A DNA stretch of 45,464 nucleotides from Candidatus Accumulibacter sp. UBA704. Its GTDB lineage: Bacteria > Pseudomonadota > Gammaproteobacteria > Burkholderiales > Rhodocyclaceae. Below, one piece after another: positions 41,317 to 45,464 of the stretch. Each line of letters starts with the position of its first letter. Position 1 is the first letter of the stretch. The stretch spans positions 1 to 45,464 of the forward strand of contig DBMG01000127.1 in assembly GCA_002304785.1 (NCBI GenBank), read 5' to 3'. The position numbers and the translations under genes were made by a program. The notes under the pieces were generated by a model. The model was not told where the DNA came from and made no database searches. It saw only the letters and a list, made by a program, of their open reading frames with translations.

Positions 41317-42105
41317 TTATCGAAATGAGCCAATCCGTTTCAGATCGCCAAAATTAAGCCAGATGAAAAAGGCCTTCCCAACGATATTTTCTTCGGGCAC
41401 AAACCCCCAGAAACGGCTATCGCGGCTGTTGTCCCTATTATCACCCATCATGAAGTAGTGGCCTTCCGGAACGGTACAGATCACGCCCGAATTATTGTAG
41501 AGGCAATTTCCGCGATGGGGAAACTGCGCCACGTCCGGTATGAACGCGGGTGCATCCTGATCGTTCAGCACGCGGTACTCAAAACCGTTCATCTTTTCAA
41601 CGAATTGCCTTGAATAGTAAAGCCGCTCCGGATGAAGGTAGTCATCAATCCTATGCATCTCAACGGGTTTGCCGTTGATGGTCAATCGCTTGTTCTGGTA
41701 TTCGATCTTGTCGCCCGGTACGCCTACGACCCGCTTGATATAGTCCAGCGACGGATCCTCAGGATAGCGAAATACCATGACATCGCCTCGTTGAGGCTGG
41801 TTGATACTGATGATCTTCTTGTTGATGACAGGAATGCGTATTCCGTAGGTGAATTTGTTGACCAGGATGAAATCACCGACCTGAAGCGTCGGAATCATTG
41901 AACCGGAGGGAATCTTGAACGGTTCGACGATAAACGAACGCAGGACGAATACGATCAGGATGACCGGAAAGAAGCTTGCGCCGTACTCCACCCACCAAGG
42001 ATCCTTTGCGTCGGGCGATCGATGCTTGCTAAAGACAAACAGATCTGCAATCCAGATGGCACCACTTGCAATCAACAGGCAAAACAGGATCAACGCAAAG
42101 TTCAC
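41317..42105 (-). CDS. lepB: Signal peptidase I
   Basis: LepB cuts signal peptides from exported proteins at the outer face of the inner membrane. Two N-terminal membrane segments are followed by the catalytic blocks KIPSGSMIPTLQVGDFILVN (nucleophile Ser, residue 69 from this start), DYIKRVVGVPGD (general base Lys, residue 124) and MMGDNRDNSRDSRFWGFV. The start is taken as GTG 42105, because AGGAG is 6 nt upstream of it but touches the TTG at 42111. It follows lepA by 11 bp. Confidence 0.96.
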   Translation of the reverse strand: MNFALILFCLLIASGAIWIADLFVFSKHRSPDAKDPWWVEYGASFFPVILIVFVLRSFIVEPFKIPSGSMIPTLQVGDFILVNKFTYGIRIPVINKKIISINQPQRGDVMVFRYPEDPSLDYIKRVVGVPGDKIEYQNKRLTINGKPVEMHRIDDYLHPERLYYSRQFVEKMNGFEYRVLNDQDAPAFIPDVAQFPHRGNCLYNNSGVICTVPEGHYFMMGDNRDNSRDSRFWGFVPEENIVGKAFFIWLNFGDLKRIGSFR

Positions 42106-42116
42106 CGACAACTCCT

Positions 42117-43913
42117 TTATTTGTCAACGCGAAGGACGGCCAGGAAAGCTTCCTGGGGTATTTCGACTGATCCGACCTGCTTCATGCGCTTCTTACCCGC
42201 CTTCTGCTTCTCAAGCAGCTTTCTCTTGCGAGTGATATCGCCGCCATAACACTTCGCCAGAACATCCTTGCGCATGGCTTTCACGTTCTCACGTGCGATG
42301 ATGTTCGACCCAATCGCCGCCTGTATGGCAACATCATACATCTGACGCGGAATCAGCGACCGCATCTTCGACGCTAGTTCTCGGCCGCGATAGACTGAAT
42401 TGGCGCGGTGAACGATGACCGACAGCGCATCAACCTTCTCACCGTTGATCAGAATATCGAGTTTGACGACATCGGCCGCGCGGAATTCCTTGAATTCGTA
42501 ATCGAGGGAGGCATAGCCACGGGAAACCGATTTCAGTTTGTCGAAGAAATCCATGACGACTTCGGCCATCGGCATTTCGTATACAAGCTGCACCTGGCGT
42601 CCGTGGTACGTCATGTCCACTTGATTGCCCCGCTTCTGATTGCAAAGGGTAATTACATTACCGAGGTAATCCTGGGGAACAAAAACAGTGATCGTAATGA
42701 TCGGTTCGCGAATTTCCTCAATTTTGGTCGTTTCGGGCAGCTTCGCGGGGTTCTCGACCTGAATCACACTCCCGTCGCGAGTCACCACCTCATAAACGAC
42801 TGTCGGAGCAGTGGTAATCAAGTCCTGATCGAATTCTCGTTCCAGGCGCTCCTGGACGATTTCCATGTGCAACAACCCAAGGAATCCGCAGCGAAAACCG
42901 AACCCCAGCGCCTGCGAAACCTCCGGTTCATAATGTAATGAAGCATCATTGAGCTTCAGTTTTTCGAGAGCCTCCCGCAACGAATCGTACTGATTCGATT
43001 CCACAGGATACAGCCCGGCAAAAACTTGCGATTTGATTTCCTTGAACCCGGGAAGCGGTTCGCTGGCAGGGCGATCGGCCGAGGTCAAGGTGTCGCCAAC
43101 TTTCGCTGCCTGCAACTCCTTGATGCCGGCGATAACGTAGCCCACTTCTCCTGCCGAGAGCATGTCCCTCTGCAAGGCCTTGGGGGTAAATACCCCAACC
43201 TGTTCGCACAAGTACGACGCACCACTGGACATGAGCCGGATCTTATCCTTGGGGCGCAGGCTACCGTCAACGACCCGAACCAGCATTACAACACCGACGT
43301 AATTGTCAAACCACGAATCGATCAGAAGCGCCTTGAGGGGAGCGTCTGGATCTCCATTCGGCGCTGGAATACGCTCGATGATGGACTCCAGGATTTCCTC
43401 GACCCCCAGTCCCGTCTTGGCAGAAGCAAGAACCGCTTCCGCAGCATCAATTCCTATGACGTCTTCGATCTCCTGCCGCGCATGATCCGGCATGGCCGAC
43501 GGCAGATCGATCTTGTTCAATACCGGCAGCACCTCTACGCCCAGATCGATGGCCGTATAACAATTCGCCACCGTCTGCGCCTCGACGCCTTGCGACGCAT
43601 CCACCACCAACAATGCGCCTTCGCAGGCCGACAAAGAGCGCGAAACCTCATAAGAGAAGTCTACGTGTCCAGGCGTATCGATCAAATTGAGATTATAAAT
43701 CTGCCCGCTACGCGATTTGTACGAGAGAGCAGCAGTTTGTGCCTTTATGGTGATACCGCGTTCACGCTCAATATCCATCGAATCGAGTACTTGCTCTTCC
43801 ATTTCGCGATCCGACAGACCGCCGCAGAGATGGATTATTCTGTCGGCCAGTGTCGATTTGCCGTGATCGATGTGAGCAATAATGGAAAAGTTTCTAATAA
43901 ATTGCAGTTGCAT
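42117..43913 (-). CDS. lepA: Elongation factor 4 (LepA)
   Basis: LepA is a ribosome-bound GTPase that acts in translation and ribosome biogenesis under stress. The 598-residue protein starts MQLQFIRNFSIIAHIDHGKS, with the P-loop AHIDHGKST, then DTPGHVDFSYEVSRSLSACE and VLNKIDLPSA, and the LepA-specific C-terminus (GGDITRKRKLLEKQKAGKKR). ATG 43913 gives the standard length; a frame opening farther upstream runs through the preceding terminator and is rejected. Confidence 0.97.
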   Translation of the reverse strand: MQLQFIRNFSIIAHIDHGKSTLADRIIHLCGGLSDREMEEQVLDSMDIERERGITIKAQTAALSYKSRSGQIYNLNLIDTPGHVDFSYEVSRSLSACEGALLVVDASQGVEAQTVANCYTAIDLGVEVLPVLNKIDLPSAMPDHARQEIEDVIGIDAAEAVLASAKTGLGVEEILESIIERIPAPNGDPDAPLKALLIDSWFDNYVGVVMLVRVVDGSLRPKDKIRLMSSGASYLCEQVGVFTPKALQRDMLSAGEVGYVIAGIKELQAAKVGDTLTSADRPASEPLPGFKEIKSQVFAGLYPVESNQYDSLREALEKLKLNDASLHYEPEVSQALGFGFRCGFLGLLHMEIVQERLEREFDQDLITTAPTVVYEVVTRDGSVIQVENPAKLPETTKIEEIREPIITITVFVPQDYLGNVITLCNQKRGNQVDMTYHGRQVQLVYEMPMAEVVMDFFDKLKSVSRGYASLDYEFKEFRAADVVKLDILINGEKVDALSVIVHRANSVYRGRELASKMRSLIPRQMYDVAIQAAIGSNIIARENVKAMRKDVLAKCYGGDITRKRKLLEKQKAGKKRMKQVGSVEIPQEAFLAVLRVDK

Positions 43914-43946
43914 CGCGCCTACCGTGGCGGCATAGCCGCACCTGTA

Positions 43947-43973
43947 AAAAAGGGTGCCGGCGGGCACCCTTTG
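43947..43973 (-). terminator. Rho-independent terminator between the glutaredoxin gene and lepA
   Basis: GGGTGCC (43953-43959) and GGCACCC (43964-43970) pair around GGCG, extended by A-T pairs; on the minus strand the stem is followed by six T. It lies 24 bp past the glutaredoxin-like gene and should end the rpoE-rseC transcript. Only about 30 bp remain before lepA, so a lepA promoter must overlap it or lie upstream, or lepA depends on readthrough. Confidence 0.85.
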
Positions 43974-43997
43974 TTAAAATTGCCAGAAACGCTAATT

Positions 43998-44240
43998 TTA
44001 GCGGAAATCCCCCAAATAATCACGGACTTTGCGGACATCAAGAACGAAGTGACATAGCTCATTCTTATCGTGCAACAGAACCGGAACGTATTCTCCATAG
44101 TCTTTTTCGAGCAGCGGATACTCATCAATATCAATCACATCGACTTCAGCCCCAGCTTCTTCGAGCAATGGAGCAAGAGCCAACTCCATTTCGTGACAGA
44201 GATGACAACACGTTCTGGAAATGAGGGTAAGCCTGACCAC
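43998..44240 (-). CDS. Glutaredoxin-like small thiol protein (DUF836 type)
   Basis: This protein of about 80 residues has a thioredoxin-like pattern: VVRLTLISRTCCHLCHEMEL with the redox motif C-C-H-L-C, a helix (LAPLLEEAGAEV), a strand (VDVIDIDEYP) and YGEYVPVLL with the cis-Pro region. The likely start is GTG 44240, 28 bp after rseC; an ATG at 44366 would force a long overlap with rseC and add a low-quality N-terminus. Similar small glutaredoxins precede lepA in related bacteria. The partner is unknown. Confidence 0.8.
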   Translation of the reverse strand: MVRLTLISRTCCHLCHEMELALAPLLEEAGAEVDVIDIDEYPLLEKDYGEYVPVLLHDKNELCHFVLDVRKVRDYLGDFR

Positions 44241-44268
44241 GCAAGCACCTGAACAATCTCTGGCAGAC

Positions 44269-44685
44269 CTATTGGATGCGCGGTTGGGATTCAAAATCAA
44301 CGCCGATATTCCGCACACCGGGAATACGCAACATGCCCCAACCGAAAAACAACCCGCAGCCGCCACCCAATATTGAACCGCTATCGCCGAAAGACAGGAG
44401 CCCTAAAGCCGCCCCGACGAACAAACCCGCCAACGGCACACCATACGCAACCAGTGCACCACGAAAGAGCGTCTTCTCTCCTATCACAAGAACCACGCTA
44501 TCACCGATACGCGCTTTCCGTGGATTGAAGACTCTGTAGACCTTGGGAGATGAACAGAACATCTGGCCGAGATTATGACCTCCGCACCCGCCTTCTTCAT
44601 GGCAGCGACCGCACCCCTTGTCAATGATGCTGACCGACGCGTAGTCATCATCAAGCGCCGTAACCTTCCCGGAAGCTTCAATCAT
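44269..44685 (-). CDS. rseC: SoxR-reducing/sigma-E positive regulator RseC
   Basis: RseC family inner-membrane proteins modulate sigma-E activity and help reduce SoxR. The 138-residue protein has an N-terminal cysteine-rich part (DKGCGRCHEEGGCGG, plus C44; cysteines 25, 28, 34 and 44 fit a metal or Fe-S site), then GDSVVLVIGEKTLF and two membrane helices (about residues 77-97 and 103-118). The start is ATG 44685 in the frame that gives MIEASGKVTALDDDYASV. It follows rpoE by only 34 bp; no rseA or rseB lies between. Confidence 0.9.
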   Translation of the reverse strand: MIEASGKVTALDDDYASVSIIDKGCGRCHEEGGCGGHNLGQMFCSSPKVYRVFNPRKARIGDSVVLVIGEKTLFRGALVAYGVPLAGLFVGAALGLLSFGDSGSILGGGCGLFFGWGMLRIPGVRNIGVDFESQPRIQ

Positions 44686-44719
44686 AAGGTCGCCCCCAGA
44701 CACCCTCTCCGTTCGCGAA

Positions 44720-45319
44720 TTACCAGCGATGATCGGGTGCAGTATCCAGCAGAGGCCGAAGTTTTTCGGCGACCGCTTCGCGAGCACGGAATATCCGGGA
44801 ACGCACGGTACCAATCGGACAGTTCATTTCGACGGCAATTTCCTCATAGCTTAAACCTTCGATCTCGCGCAAAACGATTGCATTGCGGAGTTCTTCCGGC
44901 AACGCTTCCATGGCCGCATTCACTGTCTGGCCAATTTGCTTCGACTGCAAAAGCCTTTCCGGAGTGTTGATATCATGAAGATGTTCTGCATCTTCAAAGG
45001 ACTCTGCTTCGTCAGTATCAAATTCGGTCGAAGTGGGTGCTCGTCGCCCTTTCGCGACGAGGTGATTTTTCGCGGTATTGATGCCGATCCGGTAAAGCCA
45101 TGTGTAGAAAGCGCTCTCCCCGCGAAACGTCGGCAGCGCGCGATAAGCCTTTATGAAGGCCTCCTGTGCCACGTCCTCAACTTCGGCGTGATCGCGTATA
45201 AAGCGGGACAGCAATCTCCCCAACTTCCGCTGATATTTCCCAACCAGCTGTTCGAATGCTTGTTTGTCGCCTTTTTGTGCGCGCTCGACCAATGCTTGGT
45301 CAATTTCGCGTTCGGTCAT
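44720..45319 (-). CDS. rpoE: RNA polymerase sigma-E factor (RpoE, ECF)
   Basis: RpoE directs the envelope-stress response. The 199-residue protein has region 2 (FEQLVGKYQRKLGRLLSRFI, VEDVAQEAFIKAYRALPTF, AFYTWLYRIGINTAKNHLV) and region 4 (ALPEELRNAIVLREIEGLSY, MNCPIGTVRSRIFRAREAV) of the RpoE group. ATG 45319 gives the usual MTEREIDQALVERAQKGD. Regulated release normally needs an anti-sigma RseA cut by DegS and RseP; rseP is in this window (12439-13806), but RseA is not next to rpoE. Confidence 0.96.
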   Translation of the reverse strand: MTEREIDQALVERAQKGDKQAFEQLVGKYQRKLGRLLSRFIRDHAEVEDVAQEAFIKAYRALPTFRGESAFYTWLYRIGINTAKNHLVAKGRRAPTSTEFDTDEAESFEDAEHLHDINTPERLLQSKQIGQTVNAAMEALPEELRNAIVLREIEGLSYEEIAVEMNCPIGTVRSRIFRAREAVAEKLRPLLDTAPDHRW

Positions 45320-45464
45320 TCTTATGGATCCTAGTCGTGGCAAATATCAATAATCAATATCGAAGTCTTTCCAAGTATAACCCAACATCAGCACCATCGC
45401 CATGAAGCCTGACTTTGTCGTACCGCAGGAGTCTGGTAAGGGCCCGGCGAACCCGTCTTGACGC
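45320..45464. other. Region upstream of rpoE to the window edge
   Basis: This 145-bp stretch has a -10-like TATACT on the minus strand (45379-45374) and a 7-bp tandem repeat ATCAATA at 45346-45359. A plus-strand frame from ATG 45402 starts MKPDFVV but stops after 19 codons. nadB is often divergent from rpoE, so this could be a damaged or misread nadB start, but the sequence does not prove it. Confidence 0.25.

Noticed and set aside
43914..43967. N-terminal extension of lepA
   Set aside because: It would be translated through the terminator stem and is absent from the LepA family.
1..45464. CRISPR array, tRNA, rRNA, insertion sequence or prophage
   Set aside because: No regular repeat-spacer pattern, clover-leaf sequence, transposase or phage gene was seen by eye in the gaps or reading frames.

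Overview
The window reads as chromosomal DNA of a betaproteobacterium, most likely of the Rhodocyclaceae. Three things point there: the order rpsB-tsf-pyrH-frr-uppS-cdsA-dxr-rseP-bamA-skp-lpxD-fabZ-lpxA-lpxB-rnhB, the order lepA-lepB-DUF4845-rnc-era-recO-pdxJ-acpS-nagZ, and the linked smpB/ratA/rnfH locus. A sodium-pumping methylmalonyl-CoA decarboxylase operon beside nitrogen-fixation genes suggests a propionate-forming, nitrogen-fixing relative of Propionivibrio. That genus placement is an inference from gene content; no database search was possible.

Layout. 1-885 is the 3' part of cysN (sulfate activation). 1212-2831 encodes an orphan receiver/TPR protein and 2854-3420 a membrane-anchored Mrr-type nuclease-like protein. 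3494-4774 is the rnfH-ratA locus divergent from smpB. 4776-19731, all on the minus strand, is a long chain running from rpsB through translation, UMP, isoprenoid, phospholipid, outer-membrane assembly and lipid A genes to rnhB and a TrmH-type RNA methyltransferase. 20014-23942 is the mmdA-D-D'-C-B operon, with a terminator at its 3' end and a leader of about 330 nt behind a sigma-70-like promoter. 24416-27208 is nifV-nifW-nifZ-nifM behind a good sigma-54 promoter. 27452-36452 is a carbohydrate-acid uptake and catabolism island: a GntR regulator, a 2,3-diketo-L-gulonate reductase-like enzyme, a D-mannonate dehydratase family enzyme and two complete TRAP transporters. 36500-43913 is the lepA-to-nagZ housekeeping operon, and 43998-45319 is rpoE-rseC-glutaredoxin, closed by a terminator.

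How the genes work together. The housekeeping blocks couple ribosome production to envelope building. The mmd operon would conserve energy as a sodium gradient during succinate-to-propionate fermentation. The nif genes supply homocitrate and nitrogenase maturation factors. The TRAP island probably imports and dehydrates or reduces sugar acids.

The points most worth a second look are: the duplicated decarboxylase delta subunit, in which 65 residues are identical although the DNA differs at about 30 silent sites; the structured mmd leader with a 16-bp direct repeat; the palindromes between nifV and gntR and between manD and dctP; and an rpoE gene without rseA or rseB next to it. I saw no tRNA, rRNA, CRISPR array, insertion sequence or prophage. 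Antisense reading frames over real genes are common in this GC-rich DNA and were left out.
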